Of a DNA stretch of 64,000 nt, positions 1-9,785 are shown in pieces. How positions within the stretch are numbered: the stretch's first letter is position 1; the number at the start of each line of letters is the position of its first letter. The position numbers and the translations under genes are program-made. The DNA is taken from assembly GCA_028571685.1 (NCBI GenBank), contig CM053142.1:130750796-130814795 (forward strand), written 5' to 3'. This DNA comes from Heterohyrax brucei. Lineage: Eukaryota; Chordata; Mammalia; Hyracoidea; Procaviidae. A model generated the notes under the pieces. The model did no database searches. It worked only from the letters and a program-made list of their open reading frames with translations, and was not told where the DNA came from.

Positions 1-481
1 AAGAGCAGGGGCCAGCGAAAGAGAGGAAGTTTTCTGTTCAGTGGTATGAGCTCCAAATTAACAGCCCTGTGCTGTGTCCTAGGGCTCACTAGGTGTCCAG
101 AAGGCTGTGTTTAATTATCAGTTCAGGTCTTGGTTTCCAGAGGGATTTAGGGAGATGTGTGTTTAGTCTGCCATGTTGACTCTGCCCCAATTTTATTCTA
201 ATATGTCTTCCACAGTTAGGAGTTTTTCTAGACAAAGTCCCATATTTGAAAGACATCCTGTGTTTGAGAGACATTATAAGGGCTAGGTTTCAGGTGACTT
301 AATTTTTGAGAGATGATTTTTTTAAGAGAAAGACATTGTGATTTTTCTGAGTTTGAATTTTCAGCATACAAATTTTTAGTGGTTTAGTTACATTCTTAAT
401 TTGGAAAAATAAGTAACGAATATGTTCTGCTTAATGGTGTTTATAGCATATAATTGGATGGCATTGCTTGGTCTTGAAAAG

Positions 482-509
482 AGTGTGTGTGTGTGCGTGT
501 GTGTGTGTA
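482..509. repeat. (GT)n microsatellite
   Basis: A GT run of about 14 units, interrupted once by CG, in MDM1 intron 7. Confidence 0.9.
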
Positions 510-544
510 TGTTTTGAGTTGAGAATGGCCTTCTGAACTCAAAG

Positions 545-750
545 AGCCCTGGGGGTTGAAGTGCTTGATTGCAAACTGAAAGGTTGGCAGTTCAAAACCA
601 CCCGCTGCTGCACAGGAGAAAGATGTGGCAGTCTGCTTCCACAAAGATGTACAGCCTTGGAAACTGTATGGGGCAATTCTACTCTGTACTATATGGTTAC
701 CACAAATTGGAATTGACTTGAAGGTGGTGGGTTTTTGGTTGTGGGGTTGT
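545..750 (+). mobile_element. AfroSINE, long form
   Basis: The tRNA-like head (aaaggttggcagttcaaaa) is followed by the middle module 'gtctgcttccacaaagatgtacagcc' and the tail 'ttctactctgtactatatggttacc...ggaattgac'. The middle module places it in the long subtype. It is old and diverged. Confidence 0.85.
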
Positions 751-817
751 TCTTAATAGTTGTTTATGCAGTTGATTTTCCCTCTTTCTAGAAGAACACC
801 TTATTTGGGGAAAATCA

Positions 818-1000
818 GGAAACGCTGGCTGCATAGTGATTAAGTGCTACCGCTGCTAACCAAAAGGTCCACAGTCGAAATCCATCAGGTGCTCCTTGGA
901 AACTCTGTGGGACAGTTCTGTTCTGTCTTATAGGGTCTCTACGAGTTGGAACTGACTCAATGGCAGTGAGTTTGATTATTTTGTTTTGGGAAATAGCAGC
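818..1000 (+). mobile_element. AfroSINE, short form
   Basis: Head 'gcatagtgattaagtgcta' with box-B-like 'gtccacagtcgaaatccatc', joined directly to 'ccttggaaactctgtggg' and the tail 'gttggaactgactcaatgg'. It lacks the middle module of the long form. Confidence 0.87.
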
Positions 1001-1289
1001 TTACTAATTTTTCGTCTTAGTTTAGAATTGTAGAAGTTCAAAATAATGTATTTGTAACATTAAATAGTGCACAGATTATTAATAAAGATTGCTGATAATA
1101 TAAATTCAAAGAATTTAAATGTCAGTGACACACAGAATTGAACAAACTAAGTTTTTATGGAATGCTTCTAAGTTACCTACCCTCCTTTCTAAATAAATTT
1201 GATTTGAAATAAAAGTAGATCACTGTTCAAGTGGAGGTGATGTTTGTTCCTCATCTCTCATCACACAGTTAAGTGACTTTCACCTGGAT

Positions 1290-1530
1290 AGAATGCAACC
1301 TTCCTCTGCTGACCCCCAACACACAGGCAGAGCCGGCCACACCCCTTTTGAGCCACTCCTTGAATGTATATCTCACTCATTTGTTATGGCATGGACTACA
1401 CTGATGTTATAGTAATTTATGTGTAGTTCTGTCTCTACTAGACTGTGAGTGCCTGGAGTGCAGGAATATTCTTGTGCATCTCCAGTTTACCAGCCATCTG
1501 GCACAGGCCTAGAGGTGAGTCCACACCATG
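1290..1530 (+). repeat. L2-like LINE 3' end
   Basis: The pattern 'tagactgtgagtgcctggagtgcaggaat...' followed by 'ggcacaggcctag' resembles the conserved 3' terminus of L2. It is ancient and heavily diverged. Confidence 0.45.
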
Positions 1531-2371
1531 ACAGGTATTAGAGTCAACACTCAAATGCTGTGCTCACCCTCACTCACCAATTTCACAGATGAATTTGGCA
1601 GAATGATGAGAACAGTTAATTCCAGTAGAATGAAGTAAATATTTTATTACTGAGGACCTGTGTGAAGGGCTTTGAGAACACGGAGGAGACATGCAGATTG
1701 TATCGTATAGGTGATGGAGTGGTCATGAAACAACTGAAACATGGGACTTAGTAGAAAAAAATAAAACTTTTGTTTAGAAAAGTTTATTAGTAATAATAAT
1801 AATAGCTTATTAGTAATAAAGTCTGTACTATATGAAGGCCTTGCATAATAAGGTTTGCATGTGTTCACACTACGTTAGCTGGTGGTGTGACCTATTCAGT
1901 GTGTCTCTGGTGTGACATGTTAAATGTAGGGCCACTAGAGGTCATTCTTTTTTAAGTGTTGGAGCTAGCAGAAATTATAAGGTTTTTGGTAGTGAAGAAA
2001 ATGGTATTTTGAATTATCCTTTAGGAATGCCTTTGGGTGTGTTTCACTGGAGCAGTGGGGTTCTGTTGGGCTTATGGGCATATTTCATGGCAGTGCTGAT
2101 GTTTGCTCTCTTCTGGGCTAATTCTCTGGCAGTGCAGCACTGTCAACCCTTTCCATTTAGTAGTGTCTCCTTACGGAGCTCAGGGTATCTCTAAAATTGT
2201 TCTTGCATAAGCCAGGCTTGATTACGTGCCTTTTTGCCCTTAAGGGAAAGAAAAGCAATTCTAGCAGATGATACCTAGAAATACTTTTAATGCTCCTATT
2301 CCGTCTTTAGGTAAAGAAAATATTACATCTTCTAAGAATAAAGGTAATTTTAAACTTAATTTTAAGGGTAA

Positions 2372-2545
2372 AACCAAGAAAACCCCAAACCACTGCCATT
2401 GAGTTGATTCTGACTCACAGCAACGCTATAGGTGAGAGGCGAACGGCCCCACACAGTTTCCAAGGAGCATCCTAGTGGATTCAAATTGCCGACTTTTTGG
2501 TTAGCAGACTGGCACATTAACCACTGTGGCATCAGGGTTACCTTT
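2372..2545 (-). mobile_element. AfroSINE, short form
   Basis: Reverse-oriented copy: tail 'gccattgagttgattctgac' at its left and head 'gttagcagactggcacatta' at its right. Confidence 0.87.
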
Positions 2546-2593
2546 AAGGGTCAGTTTCAACTTAATTTTTTTAGCTGTAGAGTTGCATCAGTG

Positions 2594-2612
2594 AAGCCAG
2601 CAGGTGGCAGTA
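2594..2612 (+). promoter_or_regulatory. Candidate CTCF site in MDM1 intron 7
   Basis: CCAGCAGGTGGC at 2597-2608 is a perfect match to the CTCF core, and the following AGTA also fits the consensus. It sits in short unique sequence between an AfroSINE and L1 debris. Occupancy is unknown. Confidence 0.55.
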
Positions 2613-2782
2613 TGATGTAAAAAATGAAAGGGTTTCAAATGCCTGCAGACTGCTTTTCTTATGAAATTATTTATTTGCATGTAAGAGGATTCACAGCACC
2701 TTAAAATTTGTCAGAACATTTTAAATAAGATATCCTTTCATTTTGTTGAACATGTGTTGCAGTTATTATTTTGTGGGATATT

Positions 2783-2850
2783 AGTTTGTTTTTTTAATTG
2801 TGCTTTAGGTGAAAGTTTACAGAACAAATTAGTTTCTCATTAAACATCAT
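2783..2850 (-). mobile_element. L1 3'-terminal fragment
   Basis: Reverse complement of the afrothere L1 3' terminus: a T-rich stretch, then 'gctttaggtgaaagtttaca' and 'gtttctcattaaac'. The same end is seen at 20900-20960 and 9640-9785. Confidence 0.6.
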
Positions 2851-2864
2851 AAACCCATCAAAGT

Positions 2865-3338
2865 CGAAATCAACAGCAGAAGAAACATAGATAGAAAGTG
2901 GAACTCATGGAAACTGAACAACATCTTGCTCAAAAAGCCACAGGTTATAGAAGAAATCAAGGATGAAATAAAGAAACCTATGGATTTCAGTGAGAATGAA
3001 AACACTTCCTACCAGAACCTAGGGGATACAGCCAAAGCAGTGCTCAGAGGTCAGTTTACCTCCATGAAAGCACACATCTGGAAGGAAGAAAGAAACCAAA
3101 TCAAAGAACTAACCCTACAGCTTGAAACAGGAGAACAACAGAGGAGCCCCTCAGGCACCAAGGGCAAATATTGTATGAGACTCCTATGACAAGTACTTAA
3201 AAACAAACTCATGCATAGAAGAAAAGACTCTTTGATGGCTGCAAGGTTAGGGAAGGCAGGAATGTGAGGGGGGAAGGGTTTAGATAGTTTATAGAAATTT
3301 GGTTGGGGGAAATCTGTGACAGCACACATTAGAAAGAA
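2865..3338 (+). mobile_element. L1 block 1: ORF2 fragment fused to 3' UTR
   Basis: Bases 2895-3150 translate to an L1 ORF2 segment with the hallmark KLNN...EEIKDEIKK...YQNLGDTAKAVLRG. At about 3155 it jumps to L1 3' sequence ('caaatattgtatgagactcc', 'actctttgatggctgcaagg') without the reverse transcriptase region in between. This is an internal deletion; the copy is non-functional. Confidence 0.85.
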
Positions 3339-4751
3339 GATCAAGGCTGTGGAGAAAGTGGAACTCTCCTACACTGTTGGTGGGGTTGCAAAATGGTCCA
3401 GCCTCTTTGGAAAGCAAGCTGGTGCTTCCTTAAAAAAATGGATATAGATATACCATTTGATCCAGTAATTCCACTATTTGGAATATATTCTACAGAATCA
3501 AGGCCTTTCACACCAATGGACACATGCACAAGAATGTTTATCACAGCACAGTCCACGACAGCAAAAAGATGGAATCAACCCATATGTCCAACAACAGAAG
3601 AATGGATAGGTAAACTATGGTATATATACTCAATTGAGGACTATGCAATGATAAAGAATGATGATGATTCCAGGAAACATCTCATAACCTGGTTTCAACT
3701 GGAAGACATCATGTTCAGTGAAAGTAGTCAGCGACAAAAGGACAAATATTGTATGAGACCTCTACAATAAGAACTCAAAAACTGACTTACATATAGAAGA
3801 AAAGACTCTTTGATGGCTGCAAGGGAGGGAAGGGAGGGAGGGCTGGGGGGGAGAGTTTAGACAGTTGGTAGAAATTTGGTTAGGTGAAATCGGTGATAGC
3901 ACACATTAGAAACAAGAACAATATTAAGTGGACTTCAACGTACCTTGAATATTCCTTCCATCTTAACCTAATATTGCAAGGACAGAGTAGCTGGGGCTGG
4001 GAGCCAGGGATCATGCTCTCAGGGGAAATCGAGGCCAACTGGCACAACTAGCATTTTGCTAAGAGGGTCCTCTGTACCCCACATTGGTGAGTGGCATCTG
4101 GGGTCTTAAAAGCTGCCAAGATGCCATCCAAGGGCACAGCAAATGGTCCCAACTCAGCAGGAAGGGATGCTCACCGAGGACCAAAATGACATGGGGGAAA
4201 GACAACCCAGAAGACAGAGAGACCCACATGAGTGGGTGCCTACACAGACTTGAGACTGGAAAAACCAGATGTTGCCTGGCCACCACCAGTGATAGCCACA
4301 ATGGAGCTCATAAAGTTTAGTCTCACTGGAAACAAGAGAATAAATAGAGGTGCACCCTGAGATCTCCACTAAAAGACCACAACTGATGGTCCAGCAGCTT
4401 TGGGGTTCGCCTGGGAGCATGGCCCCTGTCCCTGATGCTGCTCTTGCCCATAAAGCATAACGGAAGGTCTACTCTTTGGACACGAATGGACTGGACTTGG
4501 CGATGCAGAGTGACCATATATTGGATGCACTTTATGGTTCTATGCATCTGTAGGGTATCATCCTGCTGACCTCTGGCTGGAGGAAGGGGAGTGGGTGGAG
4601 AGGAGGGGAAAGGAGACTATTGGGAGGATGAGACATGTATGGAGCAGAGAGGAATAGTGTGCGGTCACCGGGCAGGGAGAGCAGTGGAAGCTGCATATAC
4701 TTCGGCACGTAAATGTACATTTTCACTCGGTCATAATAAAAAAAAAAAAGA
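3339..4751 (+). mobile_element. L1 block 2: ORF2 end and full 3' UTR with poly(A)
   Basis: It starts with the ORF2 C-terminal / 3' region ('ggagaaagtggaactctcct', 'ggtatatatactcaattgag') and runs through the complete 3' UTR to a poly(A) at 4737-4750. The open stretch 3393-3770 is a relic of the ORF2 tail. It is 5'-truncated and dead. Confidence 0.85.
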
Positions 4752-5572
4752 TCAATATTAACTGGACTTCAACATAACATGATTACTCCTTCCCTTTTAA
4801 CCCAATATTGCAAGGACACAGTAGCTCGGGCAGGGGGCTGGGGACCATGCTGTCAGGGGAAATGAAGGCCAACTGGCACAACTAGCATTTTCCTAGGACT
4901 GCCTTCTACACCCCACATTGGTGAGTGGCATCTGGGGTCTTAAAAGCTGCCAACCTGTCATCTGAGGGTACAGCAAATGGTCCCAACTCAGCAGGAATGA
5001 ATGATCGCCAAGGACCAAAACAACATGGTGGAAAGAGAACCCAGAAGACAGAGACCCATGTGAGTGGGTGACTAAATCAACTTGTGACTGGAGGGACCCG
5101 ATGGTGCTCGGCCACCACCAGTGATAGCCATAATGGAGCCACAAAGTTGAGTCTCACTGACGACACAAGAATAAAAAGGGGTGCAACCTGAGATCTCCAC
5201 TAAATGACAGCAATTGATGGTCCAGAGGCCTCAGAGTTCCTATGGGAGTACTGCCCCTGTCCATAAATCATCATGGAGGTCAACTCTTCAGACAGGAATC
5301 GATTGGACTTGGTGACACAGAGTGACCATATCATGTGTGCACTTTATGGTTCTATGCATCTATAGGATGTTGTCTTGCTGACCTCTTACCGGAGGCAGGG
5401 GAGTTGGGGGAGACCAAGGGATAGGAGAGTGTTGGGAGGATAAGACACGTATGGAGCAGAGAAGAAGAGTGTGCTGCCACCGGGCGGCGAGAGCCGCGGG
5501 AGCTGCATATAGGTGGGCATGCAAATTTATATGAGAATGTACATTTTCATTCAATCATAAAAAAACATTACC
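4752..5572 (+). mobile_element. L1 block 3: second 3' UTR copy
   Basis: A full second copy of the 3' UTR starts immediately after the poly(A) of block 2, at 'caatattaactggacttcaa'. It is homologous along its whole length to 3909-4740 and ends in its own A-rich tail near 5560. Confidence 0.85.
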
Positions 5573-5674
5573 TCAGCCAATGTAGTTTGGGTCATTAAAA
5601 GATTATCTAATAATCAAGTAATGAAAAAAAGAAAAAACACAGATGCAGTAGTTTTTTAAGTATGAAACTAAACA

Positions 5675-5865
5675 AACCTATGGCCAAGGAGTTGACTGAC
5701 TGAGAGAGACCATGTGAGACAGAAGAGAAATGCCCGTAGGCTTTCTAAGACTGCAGTCACTACAGATGCAAACTGCCACATCATTCTCCTACAGAGGTGC
5801 TGATAGGTTCTAACACTGACCTTTAGGTTAGTAACTGAGTGCTTAACAACTGCACCACCAACACT
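5675..5865 (-). mobile_element. AfroSINE, long form
   Basis: Reverse copy with the middle module 'gatgcaaactgccacatcat' and head 'gagtgcttaacaactgcacc'. Confidence 0.8.
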
Positions 5866-5879
5866 TTTTCCTAAGTACA

Positions 5880-5940
5880 GCCCAAAACCCCAATCTGTTG
5901 CCATCAAGGCAATTCCAACTCACAGCAACCTATAAGGTAC
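5880..5940 (-). mobile_element. AfroSINE tail fragment
   Basis: Only the 3' tail is present, reversed: 'ccatcaaggcaattccaact'. Confidence 0.6.
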
Positions 5941-6079
5941 AGAACCTAACAACCGCAACAATACTTTTTAAGGTAACACTTTTAAAAAAAATAGTACAAC
6001 AGGTCATGTTAAGGAAACGACAAATATATAACCACCGAACACAAACAACCACGTTAATGTTGTTACGTCCACTGTGTCA

Positions 6080-6240
6080 GCCCTCAGCAAGACGACCGAC
6101 AGTGGCCGCAACAATAGGCTCAAGGAAGACGACGAGTGCAAGGGTGGCACCGGACCAGGCAGTGTCTCACACTGTTGGGCACAGGGTCCCTAGAAGCTGG
6201 AACCAACCTGACAGCACCTAACAACACAAACCACCTTATA
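6080..6240 (+). mobile_element. RTE LINE 3' end
   Basis: The order 'gtggccgcaacaataggctc', 'ggcaccggaccaggcagtg', 'gttgggcacagggtc', 'ggaaccaacctgacagcacc', 'aacaacacaaacc' matches the RTE terminus at 24785-24955, including its AAC-rich end. Confidence 0.8.
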
Positions 6241-6299
6241 TGAACAAGTACCCGGGATTCAATATAAAATACCTACTGACTAAACTATAAACATGAACC

Positions 6300-6515
6300 C
6301 CAGTGATATAAACGGTTCAGCATTCAACTGCTTACTGAAAGGCTGGTGCAGTTTGACCCTACCCCGGGGCCCTGCCTGAGAAAAGACATGGTATCTGCTT
6401 ACACAAAGACTCCAGCTAGGAAAACCCTATGGGGAAGCTCTGCTCTGTCACACAGAATGAGTATGAGCAGGAACTGACCTGAGGTTACCCAACAACACCA
6501 AACTATAAATAGACT
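6300..6515 (+). mobile_element. AfroSINE, long form
   Basis: Diverged head followed by 'tatctgcttacacaaagact', 'aaccctatggggaagctctg' and tail 'gcaggaactgacctgaggtt'. Confidence 0.75.
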
Positions 6516-6876
6516 GGTCAACTAAAACTGTTACCACCATTGCTGCTCACCAACTTCTTAAAGATTTTTATTTCTTTCTAACTCTAATTTACTTTCTTGA
6601 ATTACTTTGTTCAAAGAGATTAGGGCAAACTATATCATTAAGTATTTACAGACACAAATAGCAACAATTAATAAGAACGATCCAAAACAAGCCACTTTAC
6701 CAAGTTATCAAAAAAGATATCTTCTTAAATTAATAAACAACAAAAATGTTCCCTTCCATCAAGGCAGATAAGGCATTTCCCCTTATTATGACTTCGGACT
6801 TAACAATCTATTCAATCCACTAAATGTTTAGACTTGAGGCATAAAAACCAACTCATCTTAAAGAAGTCCTTAGACA

Positions 6877-6990
6877 GGGAGAGCAGCGGAAGCTGCATAT
6901 AGGTGGGCATGTAAATTTATATGTGAATGTATATTTTCACTCAGTTATGTTAAATAAAAAAAAGAAAAAAGAAAAAAAATTCTAATAAAA
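6877..6990 (+). mobile_element. L1 3' terminus
   Basis: Matches the last 100 bases of L1 block 3 ('gagagcagcggaagctgcat' to 'gaatgtatattttcactcag') and ends in an A-rich tail. Extremely 5'-truncated. Confidence 0.8.
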
Positions 6991-7559
6991 AAAAAAGTCC
7001 TTAGAGACTGAGCCAATCTGTCCAAAACAAGGAACTTCTCAGGAACCCAACCTAGTGAATTGCCTGAACTTGACTGGCCAGTATCTGACACCTTCTTGTT
7101 GGCCAAACTAGCCCTCTGTGGCCACTGTGTCCTCCTCCTGCCCCTGGCTTTTCCTCGCTCTCTATCTGACTCCCCACAAGGAACTCCTCTACAAGGACTG
7201 GATGGTCAACTGTTGAGGAGACTTGATTCCTTTCTTCCATTAGGGCTGCACTGAAGCTCCTATTTTGAACCTGATCTCACCAGGGTAAATACACGGATTT
7301 TGCCCCAGCTAATATCTGAAGCAGCTTTGAGCTTTGTCTTTTACTCTGCCTGTGCTGCCTCAGAACCTTAGGTAGAAAAGTAGAACACACCAAGAGCAGC
7401 CACTGTGGAAGAAATCAAGTAACCACCCAAAACAACACGTGGCACACAGCAGTCCCGAAAACATATCTGGGAATCACTAGCTCAGAGCCTGCAGCTCAAA
7501 CAGCCAATGTCTCACCCAAAGAGCTGATTACACCTAATTGTTGGCCATGATGCTGAGTG
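6991..7559. other. Intron 7 sequence, nothing recognised
   Basis: No exon with plausible splice sites and no repeat that I can name. A small open frame at 7052-7254 on both strands looks like chance. Confidence 0.5.
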
Positions 7560-7757
7560 TTGTCTTGGGACCTCCAATGGATTCTGACTCACAGCAACCG
7601 TATAGGACAGAGCAGAAGTGTCCCAAAGGGCTTCCAAGGCTGTAATCCTAACAGAAGCAGACTGCCACATCTTTCTCCTATGGACATGTTTGTGGGTTTG
7701 AAGTACCTACTTTCTGGTTAGCAGCCAAGCATCAACTACTATACCACCAGGGCTCTT
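7560..7757 (-). mobile_element. AfroSINE, long form
   Basis: Reverse copy with 'caatggattctgactcacag', the middle module 'gaagcagactgccacatctt' and head 'ctggttagcagccaagcatc'. Confidence 0.87.
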
Positions 7758-8562
7758 TGTGATGCTAAGTACAAAGCTAAAAAAAATTTATTCTTTACCC
7801 AAACAATCTCTCTCTTTACAATGACTGAGGGGCGGAAAATAGAGAGAGCAGACATGTTTACTAATATCCTACTGTCTAACGTGTCTACACTAAAACACTT
7901 TACTCTATCTTCTTCACAAATTTACACAGAAAAGGCAGAAACCGGTTAAGACGCAGTTTAAAAGATGCCAGTTATACAATAACCAAAAAAAGGTCCACTG
8001 TTATCCTTTGACTGTAACAAGCTAGTACTAAACTCTAGGATCACCCTTTCCCTTAAACTTTTCCTTCGCTCTTCATCATTTCTCCCATGTATCAAGGGAT
8101 TCCAGTGCTTCTAACAGCACAGGCACCCCTCCCTTTTGCTTACAGACTGTGAGAGTATACCCTGACCAATAATTTCATCTTGAAAACTCATTAATCTCAA
8201 ATCTTCATCTGTAGTCAGGAGAATGGAGGTCTGGATATATAAAATCATCAAATCTACAATGCTGCAATTCTACTGAGTGAGTTTATTAACACAATTAAAC
8301 GTCAAACTATAAAAGATATTATAAAGGCTTTAATAAGAAAAATAAATATCTATGGAGCCAGTTTGTTTTTTTTTAAAAAAGTAAGCACACAAATTAGTTA
8401 TATTCTAATACATACAACTTCAAATTGCTGATGCTTTTGGTGCTATTATTTTAACACAGTTCTTTCACTGCAGTCATTACCACTAAATGAAGCTCACTGT
8501 GAAATTAAACTGTCACGTAGGTCAAGAGAAAATCTGGATTTACTAACCTTATAAATACTCAC
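7758..8562. other. Intron 7 proximal end, unique AT-rich
   Basis: AT-rich sequence leading down from the exon 7 donor. No repeat or motif recognised. Confidence 0.5.
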
Positions 8563-8662
8563 CTGATCTGGCCTGTTTTCCTTTACATGAGTCCAAGCCC
8601 CAGCTTTGTATAAATACTGAGCTGGGCTCAGATATTTTGCTCTATATTCAGAATTCACCTTC
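8563..8662 (-). CDS. MDM1: MDM1 coding exon 7 (residues 301-334, fourth SEY repeat)
   Basis: The 100-nt exon completes the glycine codon and encodes KVNSEYRAKYLSPAQYLYKA, then GAWTHVKENRPDQ, ending at a strong donor GTGAGT. SEYRAKYLSP (residue 305 on) is the fourth repeat and is followed by the YLYKAGAW block, among the best conserved parts of the protein. It is the last coding exon in the window. Confidence 0.95.
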
Positions 8663-8740
8663 CTATAAGAAATGAAATGAGAGTAAATATTCTGCCATGC
8701 AGGCCATCTAAATACCATGATAAACTTATGAAATACAAAC

Positions 8741-8844
8741 CCAAGCCTCTGATGACTCCAAGGAGTAACCTTCTTTTTAGGCTGGTTTGAGTCTTTGGAT
8801 GCCATCTCTGCTTCTGATTTTAAAGGATCATCTTTTTTATTACA
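8741..8844 (-). CDS. MDM1: MDM1 coding exon 6 (residues 267-301)
   Basis: The 104-nt exon begins after CATTTTAG and encodes CNKKDDPLKSEAEMASKDS, then NQPKKKVTPWSHQRLG, ending two bases into a glycine codon. The PKKKxTPWxHQRLG block is the conserved lead-in to the fourth repeat. The donor GTTTGT is weak, and the following intron is only 78 nt and open in frame, so intron retention is plausible here. Confidence 0.93.
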
Positions 8845-8945
8845 CTAAAATGGAAATAACCTCAAGTCATAGTAAGTAAAGAAAATACAATTAATCTAAA
8901 ATCAAAAGGACTTTGTTTGGTTTAAGGTTAAGAGTTGACAAATAC

Positions 8946-9113
8946 CTTCTGTTCAGGGGATATAGTTTCAATATTTCCATTCTCTTTTAAAGCATTTCTT
9001 AACTTTGGTTCTTTCACTGGAGACAAGCCCTTGAAATTTCTTTTGTATTCACTTTCATGGATGACTGAGTTACCTTTGAACTGTGGAGTAAATTTGCTTT
9101 TATTGTGGAAAAC
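8946..9113 (-). CDS. MDM1: MDM1 coding exon 5 (residues 211-266, third SEY repeat)
   Basis: The 168-nt exon (56 codons) lies between TTTTAAG and GTATTT. It encodes VFHNKSKFTPQFKGNSVIHE followed by SEYKRNFKGLSPVKEP, the third repeat (residue 231 on), and ends ETISPEQK. It is symmetrical (0/0). SP sites at LSPVKEP and ISPEQ look like proline-directed kinase sites, which would suit a centrosomal protein (inference only). It is followed by a very short intron of 101 nt. Confidence 0.95.
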
Positions 9114-9639
9114 CTTAAAACAAAAATTAGTTGAGCTTAGTTTTTTGTCATTACTTAAATATACAGAATTTAGATCTCTAAAAAAAATTCTACAAAGCTG
9201 AATTACAGAATAGAAAACAATGATCATAATTGTATTTCATACGTCTAAACAACATCCAAAGGTAAATTTTCTCTATTCATTACTGTGTTTTCAATATTGG
9301 TAACTGTAATAAAAATAAATCCTTAACCCAATAGAAATAACGATGCATACTTGAGTTTGATCTTTTCTCCACAAAGTCTCCCACTCCTCCATGTATCAGT
9401 TAGAGACAATGGGGAAATTAAAACAGGCACATTTTAAGAACATAAACATGAACCTAACTATATAACTGCATTAGGAATCAGGAGACAGCTGTTAAAACTG
9501 CCTTTATTAAGGCGACTGTGTTATCAACTATGCAGTTCTCTTTCACAAGATTTTTTTCCTGCAACAATAGAAAGTTCTTAACATTGTGAGTATCTGATAC
9601 ACTCAGTGTGGTCAGTTTTGTTTTAATGTGTTTGCTTTT

Positions 9640-9785
9640 TAGCTTTTTTTTTTTTAATTTGCTTGCTTTTACCTTTTTTTTAAATTGTACTTTAGACGAA
9701 GATTTACAGGATAAACTAGTTTCTCATGAAACAGTTAGCACATATATTGTTATATGGCATTGGTTAGCAACCCCATGACAGCTTT
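9640..9785 (-). mobile_element. L1 3' terminus in MDM1 intron 4
   Basis: T-rich start, then 'ttgtactttagacgaagatt' and 'gtttctcatgaaacagttag', the reverse complement of the L1 3' end at 20900-20960. Short insertion in antisense to L1 but in the MDM1 sense orientation. Confidence 0.75.

Noticed and set aside
545-1000. tRNA-like box A/B sequences that could be read as tRNA genes
   Set aside because: They are AfroSINE heads: no acceptor stem or cloverleaf holds, and each is followed by the SINE body.
3393-3770. 125-codon frame that might look like a small gene
   Set aside because: It is the decayed C-terminal end of L1 ORF2 in L1 block 2.
1-8500. MDM1 exon 8
   Set aside because: Searched on the minus strand for the expected conserved block and for a fitting acceptor; not found, so it is taken to lie outside the window.
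8935-9201. 88-codon plus-strand frame
   Set aside because: Antisense shadow of MDM1 exon 5.
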